From contig CM036167.1 in NCBI GenBank assembly GCA_020631735.1, positions 124,001 through 188,000 on the forward strand: a stretch of DNA of 64,000 nt, written 5' to 3'. Positions 45,305-57,008 of this stretch are shown in pieces (position 1 is the first letter of the stretch; each line of letters begins with the position of its first letter). The notes under the pieces are model-generated. The model did not search any database. It had not been told where the DNA came from and worked only from the letters and a program-made list of their open reading frames with translations. This DNA comes from Saccharum officinarum. Lineage: Eukaryota; Streptophyta; Magnoliopsida; Poales; Poaceae. The position numbers and the translations under genes are program-made.

Positions 45305-47598
45305 TGAAGGGTCGAGATGGCGGACTAGAGGGGGGTGAATAGTCCTTTCTAAAACTTAAACGCATTGGCTAAATGAAATAAATGCGGAATTAAACTTATC
45401 GGTCTAGCCAAGACTACACCCTCTAACAAAGTTCTCTAGCACCTTGCAAAGATCCTAATTAAGCAACTAAGGTGCTTTCCTTAGTAAGAGCTCTCCTATT
45501 TAATTCTAAAGCAAGGTCACACAAACCTATGCACTAGTACTTTGCAAGCAAGAGGGAGCTCCTACATAATTCTAGTAAGCAAAGCGCACAAAGCCTAAGC
45601 TTACTAGTAAGGCTCAATAACAAGACAACCAATGCCAAATTAGATAGCGCAAATTACTTAGCTACACACACTAAGCAATGTGACTAACAAGGTTACACAA
45701 ACCAAATTAGCCACGCAAAGGGGATACTTCTAGCTACACAAGCACAACTAGAACAAGAGCAACTACACAAGCAAGATATATATATGAAAGTAAATACAAG
45801 CTTGTGTTGCACGAAGGCAAACCACCGAGAAGAGTATACAATGTTGACACGGTGATTTTCTCCTGAGGTTCACTTGGTTGCCACCAAACTACGTCCCCGT
45901 TGTGTTGACCAACACTTCGTGGTTTGGCGGCTAATCGGTCACACACCGAGCCTCTCAAAAGGCGCCGCAAGAACCCACCATCAAGTGTGGTAGCTCAATG
46001 ACACGCTCAACTAGAGTTGCTCTTCGCGATCCCCACGGGGTGAGCACAATCTCCCTCACAAAGCTTCTCCGGAGCCTCGCACAATCTTCTTGCGAGCTTC
46101 GACGGAGCCACAAGCCACCAAGCCGTCTAGGAGGTGGCAACCTCCAAGAGTAACAAGCACCACCGGCTTGCAACACGAACACCTAGTGCCACTCAAGCAA
46201 TCCTCACGATGCAATCGCACTAAAATCACTCACTCGCTTATTGATTCGCAATCTAGCAAGCACAAGTGAGTTAGAGGCTCTCCTAGCATTCCCAAAGCAT
46301 GGACACTAAGTCCCAAGGGTGCCAAGCACCAGCCAAGGCCGGCCACCACTTCTATTTATAGCTCCACAACGAAATAGAGCCGTTACCCCTTCACTGGACG
46401 AATTTTCGGGTCGACCGGGCGCGTCGGTCGAACGGACCGGACGCGCAGATCAGTAGCGTGCTCCAACGGCTAGTTTTCGCGCGTATAAACTTATATTGAC
46501 CGGACGCGGTGGTCACTAACGGGACCGGACGCGCAGGTCGCAGCGAAACAGCGAACAGAGAGGTTCCAGCATGCTCCCGACGCGACCGGACGCGTCCGGT
46601 CATCACTGACCGGACTCGCTGCAGCGTCCGGTCACTTTCGCCCACGAAAAACACTGATCGGACGCGCAGGTGCTGACCGGACGCGTCCGGTCACGAGTCC
46701 GGTCACAGACCACTCTTCGGTAAAACGGCGATATCTCTTAGCTCCGAACTCTGATTTCGATGATCTTGGACATTTTGAAAAGCTTACTCAGAGGGCTACA
46801 TAACCCACTAAAGCACTTGATCCAGTTCACAATGGATCAAAGCAGTATTCCACTCTAAGAGTCATCCTAGTGTCCGGAGAACACCGAAAAACCTTTCTCT
46901 CTTCACTAAGTTGATCAAAATCAACTCCAACACCTTCTCCTTTGCAAATGTGCCAACACCACCAAGTGTACACCACCATGTGCATGTGTGTTAGCATTTC
47001 ACAAACATTTTCACCAAGGAGTTAGGCACTCAACTTGCCTCGCCACTCGATCCTAACACGTATGCAAAGTTAGATCGCTCAGGTGGCACTAGATGATCGA
47101 TATGCAAACAAGTTTGCCCCTCTTAATAGTACGGCCATCTATTCTAAATCTGATCATCATCTTCTCTACACACCTATGACCGGTGAAATAAAAAAGCCCT
47201 ATAGGTTATACCTTTGCCTTGCGCATTCCATTCCATCTATATTGATGTTGATGCAACACATGCACCAACCAATAACCAAATGATATGATCCACTTCATAT
47301 CATCACGTGACCGTATTGGTTCATCGATCTTGACCTCACTTGCTCTTCACCGTTGCCTCGGTCCTTCATCGCCAAGCCATCACACAACTTGCCCTTCACC
47401 CTAGCAACCGGTCCATCAAGCCAAACCTCATCTTGATCTTCTCCACCTTGGTCACATGACTCCATGTCATGCCTCATATGCAATGAGCTCCTTCATGACA
47501 CCATCACATGTGGACTAATCTCCTATGTATCTCACATACCCACATATTAGTCCACCTAAGTTGTCACTCAATTATCAAAACCAAACAAGGACCTTTCA
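45305..47598 (-). mobile_element. solo LTR of a Ty1-copia-like retrotransposon, TSD CTCAC
   Basis: 2294 bp with TG...CA ends (TGAAGGGTCGAG... and ...GGACCTTTCA). CTCAC at 45300-45304 is repeated at 47599-47603, a perfect 5-bp target duplication, and the flanks rejoin to match 28245-28290. No internal region is present, so this is a solo LTR left by recombination between two LTRs. On the minus strand, CTATAAATAG (46352-46361) is a TATA box; just upstream of it (plus about 46390-46710) lie repeats of the ACCGGACGCGTCCGGT type. Related to 1-1027 and 61221-63246. Confidence 0.92.
46352..46361 (-). promoter_or_regulatory. LTR TATA box
   Basis: CTATAAATAG on the minus strand, with the CpG-rich palindromic repeats directly upstream. 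The same order is seen in the LTR at 61221-63246. Confidence 0.65.
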
Positions 47599-47734
47599 CT
47601 CACACCGTCCACCGCAACTTCCCACCCGTCACAAAAGGTATACAACCGGATGATTTTCCAAACCGTCCTCTTGTAGACTTGTAGTAACGGTATAATGGTG
47701 TAGGTATGTTGGCTTTGGCTTTGAGCCTTCGGAA

Positions 47735-48800
47735 ATGCTAGAGTCAGGGTATCGGATGGTCCGAATGCTTCACCACCCTATGTGCCATTACTGTCGCGTC
47801 CACCCGTCCTTTGCGCCACCGTCACCCGTGTTGCACCCATCCCACCCTCTGTGCGTCATCACTCAGCTCCGCGTTGTCGGCAAGCTCTGCGTCGTCGGTG
47901 AGCACACTGGTGACCTTCAAGCGCCACTCACCCGCCCTCTGTGCCACCGTCAGCCATGCCGCCCTAACCCGCCTTCTGTTCACCATCTGCGAGCTCCACG
48001 CCATCGGCGAGTACACGATGACCTCAAAGCGTCAACGAGCCGCTATTCGCAGAAGCAGCAAGGAGATGTTTGCACTGAAAGAGCATGTTGCAAACATATG
48101 TTTTAAGTGTTTCAGAGATATGTTACAAATGCTTTATATCGATGTTACAAAAGTAAATCGGGATGCCGCAAAAGTTGATCGGGATGTTGCACATGTTGCA
48201 ATGTCTATGCATAAGTGTATGTTCCAAATGTTTCATCTGTATCAGACGTAAGTTCAATTGTTTTTATTTGAATGTTGCAAAACTAGATCTGGATGTTGCA
48301 TATACATGCATGTTGCAAGCGCATGTTTCGTGTGTTTTAGGTGTTTCATACATATGTTGTAGGTGTTTCATCTGTATGTTGCATATGTTTGCATTGACTT
48401 TCAAGTGTTTTTCGAGTGTTTAAGACGTATGTTGCAAGTATTTCAGCTATTTCGGATGTATATTGCAAATGTTTTATCTGGGTGTTAAAAAACAGATTTT
48501 GTGTTGCACATGTTATAATGGGACCCACCTGCCGCTGCTGCAACAGCTGTTGGGTGACGTCCGGGCGGCACGGGCCTGCTACTACGACGTAGACGGGGGC
48601 GCGAAAAACCGAGCGCAAGCGTAGGGGGCCATGCGGTGGGGCGCACAAAAAATAGGTGACACAGGCTCTATTTCTTTTGCGCACGTGGCACCATCCGATG
48701 CTAACGTTCCGGATTGGACGTCTAGCCGCTAACAATTCCGTTGAGCCACTGACGGATGCGCCATCATCCAACAAGGTCAGTAGTTCCGAGGCATGAGAGC
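47735..48800. repeat. second GC-rich plus TGTTGCA/GTTTCA array element
   Basis: GC-rich with CACCCGTCC-type repeats at about 47735-48055, an array of TGTTGCA and GTTTCAT phrases at 48060-48520, then GC-rich to about 48800. Same plan as 4350-5165. Frames here are repeat-derived. Confidence 0.5.
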
Positions 48801-48852
48801 TTGAAAGGAATGGACTGCACGCGGGTTTTCTTCTTTTAGCATATATTTCTTT

Positions 48853-49152
48853 TTAGAACAGACCTCGCATTTTTATTGCATTATTACCAATCACGCCTGA
48901 ATCCATCCAGAAGTATAAAATCTGTGCCTGCGCGTGAGGTAGCGAGGAGAGTGTGGCCACCATGTCGACACGCTTCGCCATCAGGCGCAGGAGGCTGCGC
49001 CCGCGCGTGAGGTAGCCACGGGAGCTCATGTACGGAGCACCAGTCCCCACCTCGCCGTCGCAGGCCATGCCATACAAAATCGAAGCCGCTGCATCCGGTG
49101 TCAGTGACGAGGGAGATAAGGGTTGTGGATAGACCGCTGCGGCCGCAGCCAA
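48853..49152 (-). other. possible small minus-strand frame, unknown
   Basis: Frame of 99 codons starting MAAAAAVYPQPLSPSSLTPD, with AATAAA on the minus strand near 48875, upstream of and divergent from HEMA. It contains a direct repeat of GCTACCTCACGCGC. I recognise no family and no splice partner; it may be a gene fragment or chance. Confidence 0.2.
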
Positions 49153-49522
49153 TCACAGGCCAGAGGACGCCACACTCCCGGTACGCTCTCATCCTCCGGC
49201 TCATCTCCTCCCCTGATATGCCACCACACTCCACCAGCCACCACGCCCAAGCCCAACATGCGGCATAAAAAATGGGTACGCGTGCTAAATAAGAGGAGCT
49301 TGGGAAGTTTCCAAGGCCTCCGATTTCGCCAATGCTGCGGTGAAATCCCGCACCTCCTTCCTTCCTCTCCCACCGAGGACTCTCGCGCCAAGAACTGAGC
49401 GGGAAGAGAGGTAGAGAGGGAAGCGCACAAGAGTGTTTCCCCTCGCCTCTGTCTCCTCTCCCTCTCTGCTTATCTGTCTGCGATTCTCGTCGCATTGGTT
49501 TCGTTCCCTCGAGAAAGGAGTG

Positions 49523-52167
49523 ATGGCGAGCACGACGTCAGCGACCACCGCCGCCGCCGCTGCCACCACCAAGCCGCGGGGGTCGTCGTCGGCCCTCTGT
49601 CCGAGGGTGGCCGCCGGCGGCAGGCGGCGCTCCGGGGTGGTGCGGTGCGACGCCGTCGGCGTGGAGGCCCAGGCGCAGGCCGTGGCCAAGGCGGCCAGCG
49701 TCGCCGCGCTCGAGCAGTTCAAGATATCCGCCGACCGTGAGTCCCTTGCCCCTCTCGCCTCTGAAATCCGCCGCCGTTGTTGCCTCCGTGTAAGCTGTAT
49801 AACCATGAGATGCGGGGATTGTGCCTGTCTAGTGAATGGATTCTGGTGCGCGATTTGAGGAATCTTTTTGCTTTGCGTCTAGGTCACTGCTCCAGTTGGG
49901 ATTAGTTTTAGTTTGGTACGGGCCAAAACTTGTGGGTGACTGAGTGGTTTGGGGAAGAATGGGGAATAGGTGTGAACAGTGAACTTTGCATTGCCCTGTT
50001 GCAATTTTGCCTTAACCAAGCGTAACTTGTTTTTTCACTGAAAATGTTCACGGTCTTGGGGATGATGAGACTTCTCGGTTTCACAATTAAAAGACTGATC
50101 AGTTTTCTTTCTGAAGTGAGTTAGGCAGACGATAGGGATTAGGGAGTGGAAGTTACATTTTGAGGATTTGTTCAAGTGTTTAACTGGTTGTAGAGATATA
50201 AGTTTCAGAGACTTGTGGAGTTTTTGTATGTATGCATATATTCGTTGGTGAAAAAATAAACGGTTATCTTTATCTATATCCACAAAAATAGCATTTTGTA
50301 AGAAGCCAAATGATAGTGTATGCATACAGAATTGTGTAGTCCTATAGGAAGGATAAACCTAATTTGACAAATATACCAAATAATTGTATTCATGTACACA
50401 TTGTTCATATGCTTTTGGCATCAGCTATTGGCCAAGCATTTTCAACTGATTTTTTTGGTGATTTTCTTGTTCCAGTCATAGTCATCTAGTGTAAATATGC
50501 TATTATCGCCCCTTAGAATTTTCTTTAATAAACTTATCCACTTGAATTTTACAGCAACTAAATTTAGGAAGCTTATATTGACGTGCAATTATATCCAGTT
50601 TCTTTCTTTCAGAAACAAATTATCTCTGCAGCGTTTGACAATGTTTTAACTATTAAATTCTCTACCAGGGTACATGAAGGAACGGAGTACCATAGCTGTG
50701 ATAGGCCTTAGTGTACACACAGCACCAGTGGAGATGCGTGAAAAACTTGCTGTTGCAGAGGAACTGTGGCCCCGCGCTATTCAAGAACTCACTAGTCTGA
50801 ACCATATTGAAGAGGCTGCAGTTCTTAGTACCTGTAATAGAATGGAAATTTATGTGGTGGCCCTATCATGGAATCTAGGTATCAGAGAAGTAGTGGACTG
50901 GATGTCAAAGGTGAGGACTGTTTGATCAACCCTCTTTGTTCAGTCTGTAGTAGTCTTTTTGCCCAGCTTTTTGGTTGCTCAAAGACACAGTTTAGTAAAG
51001 ATTCCCTATGTGTGTATTTTTGTGATTTTGCAGAAAAGTGGTATTCCTGCTTCCGAGCTTAGGGAGCACCTGTTCATTTTGCGAAGCAGTGATGCTACAC
51101 GCCATCTGTTTGAGGTGTCAGCTGGCCTTGACTCTTTGGTTCTAGGTGAAGGACAAATCCTTGCTCAAGTTAAACAAGTTGTGAGGAGCGGACAAAACAG
51201 TGGAGGCTTGGGAAAGAACATTGATAGGATGTTTAAGGATGCAATCACTGCTGGAAAGCGTGTCCGCTGCGAGACCAACATATCATCTGGTGCTGTTTCT
51301 GTCAGTTCAGCGGCAGTTGAATTGGCCCTGATGAAGCTTCCGAAGTCTGAAGCCCTGTCAGCTAGGATGCTTTTGATTGGTGCCGGGAAAATGGGAAAAT
51401 TAGTGATCAAACATCTGATTGCCAAAGGATGCAAGAAGGTTGTTGTGGTGAACCGCTCAGTGGAAAGGGTGGATGCCATTCGTGAGGAGATGAAAGATAT
51501 CGAAATCGTGTACAGACCTCTCTCAGAGATGTATGAAGCTGCTGCTGAAGCTGATGTCGTGTTCACAAGCACCGCATCTGAAACTCCATTGTTCACAAAA
51601 GAACATGCAGAGGCGCTCCCCCCTGTTGCTGATACTATGGGAAGTGTTCGCCTATTTGTCGACATATCTGTCCCCAGAAATGTCAGCGCATGTGTGTCTG
51701 AAGTTGGTGCTGCACGGGTATACAATGTCGATGACTTGAAAGAGGTGGTGGAAGCCAACAAGGAGGACCGGCTCAGGAAAGCAATGGAGGCGCAGACAAT
51801 CATCACCGAAGAACTGAAACGGTTCGAGGCATGGAGGGACTCGTTGGAGACCGTCCCGACCATCAAGAAGCTGAGATCATACGCTGACAGGATCAGGGCC
51901 TCGGAGCTCGAGAAGTGCTTGCAGAAGGTTGGTGAAGACGCCCTCACCAAGAAGATGCGGAGAGCCATCGAGGAGCTGAGCACTGGCATCGTTAACAAGC
52001 TCCTCCATGGCCCACTGCAGCACCTGAGGTGCGACGGCAGCGACAGCCGCACCCTCGACGAGACGCTCGAGAATATGCACGCCCTCAACCGGATGTTCAG
52101 CCTTGACACGGAGAAGGCGATCATCGAGCAGAAGATCAAGGCCAAGGTGGAGAAGACCCAAAACTGA
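49523..52167 (+). CDS. HEMA: glutamyl-tRNA reductase, chloroplastic, three exons
   Basis: Exons 49523-49736, 50669-50910 and 51034-52167; introns of 932 and 123 bp with GT-AG borders, product 529 residues. It reduces glutamyl-tRNA(Glu) to glutamate-1-semialdehyde with NADPH in the stroma, the first committed step of 5-aminolevulinate, heme and chlorophyll synthesis. The first ~65 residues are Ala/Ser/Arg-rich, a transit peptide. The catalytic domain has [19 protein letters not shown] and STCNRMEIY with the catalytic Cys; [17 protein letters not shown] follows; the NADPH fold shows [12 protein letters not shown]; the helical dimerisation domain closes with [20 protein letters not shown]. The start ATG (GTGATGGCG) is preferred over an in-frame upstream codon because the transit peptide begins there. 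In plants HEMA is light-induced and feedback-controlled by FLU and heme; this is family knowledge. Intact. Confidence 0.97.
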
Positions 52168-52868
52168 GGCCGGGAAACAATTTTCCTACCCCTTTATCTA
52201 TATATAGCCTATTCACTGTGTTTCCAAGTTTTTTGATCCTTTCGCTTACTGAGCCCCTCCCCCTACTCACTGAGATCGTCAACTGTGTCGTGAATTAGAG
52301 CCATGGCAACGTGTCGTGAATAACAGCTATGTATCCCAATTCCCCACAGAAGAAAGACTGTATATTTATATGCATTTATTGGAGCAAATAGTGCTGTAAA
52401 ATACTAATGCAATCATGGGCTCATGGCAACTGTAGCTAGACAGCTGAGCTAAAGTTGTTATACTGTATTTGATAGTATGTAGACGAGGATCATGGAATCA
52501 CGGATACCATCAGTACACTAGAAGTCTGCATTTAATATTGCTTGGATTGTTTGAAACACGTGATTCTGAGCAAGGAAGCTGTTCAGTTTTATCAAGAAAC
52601 ATTTGCTAGTCTGGGTTTAGTACTTCAGTTGTTCGCTTCTGCTCCTCGACACCACTCCATGGCTTGTGGTCGTCTCGTCGCTGCCGTGTGGGGGCCGAGA
52701 TCCGGATCTGACGGTAGCTGGTGCATTGCCATGTGCCATTCCAGTCTTGTCTACAGTAAGGGTAAATTTGCTAGAGAATGCCCTTGGCCCTTCGATGTAA
52801 AGTTAAAAATCTGAAAAAAGTAAAATTAAAAAAATCTGAAAAAATATAATTTCAGATAAAAATTTTAG

Positions 52869-52975
52869 AGCATGTTTGGAACACAGAGATTTCAATTGAA
52901 TAATGCAGGAATTAGTTTGATTTCGTAGGAAAAAACGCTGAAATAAAAAAATATTGTGTTCCAAACATAGCCTTA
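52869..52975. mobile_element. very short MITE-like foldback
   Basis: AGCATGTTTGGAACAC at the left is mirrored by GTGTTCCAAACATAGCC at the right over about 107 bp. No coding. Confidence 0.55.
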
Positions 52976-53332
52976 TCGACAACAAAGTAAGAGATTGCAT
53001 CGACTACTGCAATTTCGTATGGACCATGTCAATGTCCGAAGTCGTTCGGAAATTCTAAGTTTTGAATTTCAAAATTTGAGAATTTAAAAAGAACTTTTGG
53101 TAATTTGAATATTTTTTTAAAAAAACTTATTAACTGCAAAGTTATAGATCTTATTGAGCTCTACTATTTTGATATAAAGTTCATCTTTATCCGATTTCAT
53201 ATACAAAAAATATAAATTGTTTGGATAACTATTGAGGCTTTGGGTAGGCATTATGGTCACTTTTAACTTTTCACTCCCCTCTACTCCTGAAGACTATTAT
53301 TTTAATAACTAGAAAATTGCTCAACTGAAAAT
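52976..53332. other. AT-rich intergenic DNA
   Basis: No gene recognised. About 53030-53200 resembles a diverged unit of the repeat at 3180-3760 (ATAGATCTTATTGAGCTCTAC). Confidence 0.4.
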
Positions 53333-54471
53333 TGAAAGGATCGATATATGGCCTAAAGAGGAGGGGGTTTGAATTAGCGCATCTAAAAATTTCTTTTACG
53401 GTTTAAATCAGCGGAATAGTTTAGGCTTATGATATTCCACAAATTTGTTATCAAGAAATCTTAGGAAGTTCTCGAGGTTAGCGGGCCTTTGAAATGAAAC
53501 TAGGCGCCTAGAGAGTTCTAGCTCAAACGAGCTTAGAGATATACACAAGCAAGTTCATGAACCACCTGCACTCACAAATACCAACAACCAAATAGGTCGA
53601 GCGGGAAACACAAATTAAAAAGCAAGAACTCAAAAGTAACCAGACCAAAGTGGAGACACAAGCAGGGACGGATCTAGCGGGGGTGGGGGGGCTCAAGCCC
53701 CACTACCGCTGATCCCATAGAGCCCCCTGGATCCTCCTCAAGAATTTTTGCCATTGTTGTTTTGAAGAGGAGAACCTGGAGATTGAAGATGAACTTTCAG
53801 CCTTCCCTGAACTTTCATCCTAGATCCGTCACTGGACACATGGATTTTCTTTCTAGAGTTCGTCTCCTTCTAAGAAGGACCTACGCCTCCGTTGAAGAAG
53901 CTCCAAGCGACCAAAGGGATCAAGTTTTACCTGAGTCTCTTTCAACCACTTTCCTTGATCCACTATGTTGATCTCTAACCTCACAAAGGCGAAATCGGGG
54001 ACTCCACAAAATTTTCGGTGGCTCACCACAAGCACGGGACTTCACCTGGCGATGCTAGCTGTCGGTAGTTTCACCTTCAAGAGTAACAAATGCTTATGAA
54101 TTGCTGGACGAAGCCCAAGTGCTCAAGTATTATTTGGATTGCTATTGTGCTCATAAACTCCCAAATTGCTTACACTCTTAACCCAACTCATAAGATCTGA
54201 CTTGAATTCTCACAAAAAGAGAATGGGAAGAGCTAGAGAGGCTTTTTCTTTGCATCCAACCCTTCAAATGAGGGGGAGGAGGTATAAACAAATACTTTAA
54301 AATCACGAACTAGCCGTTATGACCGTCAAGGTACGCCGAAACTTCCAGACGTCCGGAACGTCCTGATAAGAGTCGGCTAGGGTCAACTTAGGCGTGTTAA
54401 GGACACCAAAAAGAATTTTATTAATCCCAATTTCTGTTGACCCAAGTGTTGATGACTTGGTGTGTCTTTCA
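53333..54471 (-). mobile_element. probable LTR-like fragment, minus strand
   Basis: Begins TGAAAGGATCGATATATGGC followed by a GGAGGGGG tract, as at the reversed 3' end of copia LTRs, and ends near TGTGTCTTTCA. Phrases such as GGTGGCTCACCACAAGCACG and a block with GTCCGGAACGTCC parallel the other LTRs here. No 5-bp target duplication fits these ends (AAAAT left, TGTTA right), so the limits or class may be wrong. A hAT MITE is nested at 53663-53834. Confidence 0.45.
53663..53834. mobile_element. hAT-type MITE, 8-bp TSD
   Basis: CAGGGACGGATCTAG at the left and the reverse complement of the right end CAGTGACGGATCTAG differ at one base. The flanking 8-mers GACACAAG and GACACATG match at seven of eight, a hAT-length target duplication. 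172 bp, non-coding. Confidence 0.8.
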
Positions 54472-54620
54472 TGTTAGCACTCGGGTTTCAGTTGGTTTGA
54501 GTGCTTAATAATGTCGAGTAGTGGAGATGAATGGATAAAATCGGAAGAAAAAAACATGCGTGGAGGAAAAAAACCCGCGTGGAGATGGATGGATAAAAAC
54601 CGGGGAAAAAATCACGTGTT

Positions 54621-54642
54621 GGGGGGGGGGGGGGGGGGGGGG
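54621..54642 (+). repeat. G22 homopolymer
   Basis: An uninterrupted run of 22 G within a diverged GGATGGATAAAA...CGGGGAAAAAA stretch. Such runs are rare and unstable and are also common sequencing or assembly error sites, so its length should not be trusted. Confidence 0.8.
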
Positions 54643-54976
54643 ACCTCAAGGGTGCTTGTGTTTAGTTTTGCCGGTATTCGATCTTTTCAGTAGATAGAGA
54701 TATAGAGATTAAGAAAAAAATACCGCCTTCCGGTTCTGTTAAGATTTTGCGTGCATCGTCTGATCGATCCGTGCATGTGCTGTTAGCAGATTTTGTTTAT
54801 TTTATTTACAAAACTTTAAAAAAGGTTTGAAGTGCTATCTCTATCCCTAAGAATATCTCTAGTTGGAGTCTTATCTCGTAGAGAACCGATCGTACATAAG
54901 TTTCAACAAAACTCCAACGTCCAGAAGCTCCGATCCCGGCGTCTAGAGCGGCCACACAGCAACAGCAACAAAGGCG

Positions 54977-55641
54977 ATGGATCAGCACGGGGAAAAGGAG
55001 GAGACCAACTCCCAAGAATCGGCTTCGGCGGCGGACCAGCGCGAAGAGACTGCGGCGGCGGAGGGCGAGGACTCCCAGGAATCGGCTTCGGCGGCGGACC
55101 AGCGCGAAGGGACTGCGGCGGCGGAGGGCGAGGACACGTCCGAGGAATCCATGGACCAGCGCAAGGAGGACGGGTATAAAGCCGACGAATCGACGGGTCT
55201 GGTCGAGGACGACGTGGTGGGCTCTGGAGAAGCCTCGGCGCCGCTACCCTTCGCGCACCCGTGGTCGCTGCTCCGCGCCTGCGCCGCCTGCCTGGGTCTG
55301 CTCGGCTGTTGCGGCGACCAGCAGCCGCCGCCGGCTGAAGCCGCCACGGCTGCGGCGGTGGTGGCGAGACCGTACCAAGAAGAAGAGACCGGTGGCGAGA
55401 AGGCGGCGAAGGCTAACGTAAGTGGATCGATCGCCGCCGCTTGACTTGCGCCCACAGTTGGTTTGCCGATCGGTAACCGATGGATGTCCATTGACTAGCT
55501 CAAGTGAATGTGCATGCAGGCGCCGCCGCCGCAGGGTAGGTGATCACCCGCGTGTGGGCGGTGGCGGTGGCGGTGAGGACGCCGCGGCCACCGGACCACG
55601 CGAGAGAAGGGAGCGGTGGCCATGGAGGCGCACACCACTAG
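54977..55641 (+). CDS. unknown small two-exon protein, copy 3 (MDQ family)
   Basis: Exon 1 is 54977-55417 (147 codons) and exon 2 is 55540-55641, with GTAAGT and GGTAG borders, phase 0; product 180 residues. The start MDQHGEKEETNSQESASAAD parallels copies 1 and 2. An acidic 19- to 20-residue segment (ESASAADQREETAAAEGED) is duplicated in tandem at about residues 14-53. The conserved core reads GEASAPLPFAHPWSLLRACA, then ACLGLLGCCGD; the tail ends EGSGGHGGAHH, matching copy 1. The acceptor is inferred: GCAGGGTAG is used because the nearer GCAG would give an early stop. Upstream, TCCAGAAGCTCC..GTCTAGAGCGG is shared with the other copies. Function unknown; possibly secreted or membrane-associated through the Leu/Cys core, but no signal peptide is evident. 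Confidence 0.7.
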
Positions 55642-56032
55642 GACTCGCGCATGGGTTTTCTAGCTCATGCATCTAGCTTAGTTCAGGGCGTCATCATGCG
55701 CTGCGCCTGCATAAAAACATTTTGACCGTCAGAGATGACAGATCTACGGCCGTCTACGTTGCACGCCTTCAAACTTGGTACAGTAAAAAATGTGCCTGTG
55801 CGTGTGGCTCCGAAGTCTGATGTATAATTTATGCAGGCTTCTCTGATGTGAACTTCAAATAAGACTATTCAATGTAGTTATCTTCTGGTGTTTGAGACGT
55901 TATAAGCTGCAGCACCCAACCCAGTAACTAACGGGGTCTTCTGTTTAATTTTTGTTATGGGGTGCATGTACAAGTGTTCAAGCATTGTTCACGGAATTTT
56001 CTGAGGTATAGATAATGAGTATTAGATCTTAG

Positions 56033-56375
56033 AGCATCTCCAACAGTTTGGCAAATTTTATTTCTCAAATCTCGTTGTTTGTCAACTCCCAAAATAATAT
56101 GGGGAGGAAAAAAAGAGCTCATCTCCAACAGTTTGACAAATTTTATTTCCAAAAATCCAAAAACCCGCTAACGAAACAAAAAGACCCGCTAAGCGAACGA
56201 AGAGCCCCGCTAAGCACGAGGAAACTACAATGCACAGCGGGTGCCCCGCGCGCATATATGCGCGCAATCGACCGAGATTTGCCAACTTGCCAAAGATGTC
56301 AAACCCGGATACCAAACTATTGGAGAAGTATTTTTCTTATTTTGCCAAAAAATTATGTCAAACTCTTGGATATAG
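56033..56375. mobile_element. possible MULE-like MITE (AGAGCATCTCCAACAG end)
   Basis: AGCATCTCCAACAGTTTGGC at the left repeats in part near 56118 and is mirrored imperfectly by CCAAACTATTGGAGAAG (56311-56329) and CAAACTCTTGGATATAG (56358-56374). Lies in the 3' flank of unknown-gene copy 3. Ends uncertain. Confidence 0.4.
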
Positions 56376-57008
56376 ACACGGTTGCGTCTCTGCACATGAA
56401 GCTCAGGTGCTGAATTATGATGCACACTTCAAATTGATGATGCCTGAATTATGAATATGCATGGCAAAGTCCAATGTAATCAGATAGCGCTGTGATATGT
56501 TGCAGTTTAAGGAATAACGGAATTTGTTTGGTTAGCTCATGCAATCAGATACCTGAAGAGGAAGGGAGCATCAACAGTCCGACGTGGACTGATGAACGGT
56601 GGCGCGGGGATACCGGACAAGTAGAGGAGAAGTGGCGGTGGACGACATCGGAGCCTGCGACGAATCGTGGCGGCGGACACCAGAGCCTGCGACGAATCGC
56701 TATTACTCATGCTCATTAGAGGTGCGGATGAGCAGAGAAGAAACGCCAGTAGCGGACATCGAGCTGCACAGGGGCGATTGAGTGAATGAGAAGGGAAAAA
56801 AAATATTTCTGGTTCAAGAGCGGTATCGAAGTTGTATAGGGCCGTATCAGGTGCCGCTATTAATGGGGCTGGCCTAACCAAACACGAGACCGGGCGCCCC
56901 CATCCCGCAGAAGACGGCGCTTGGATCTTGGTTTCATGCCCCCCATCCTCTCCTACCTACCTGGCTACCTCTTGCTCCACCACGGAGGAGCGTGAACCAA
57001 GGGCCAGG

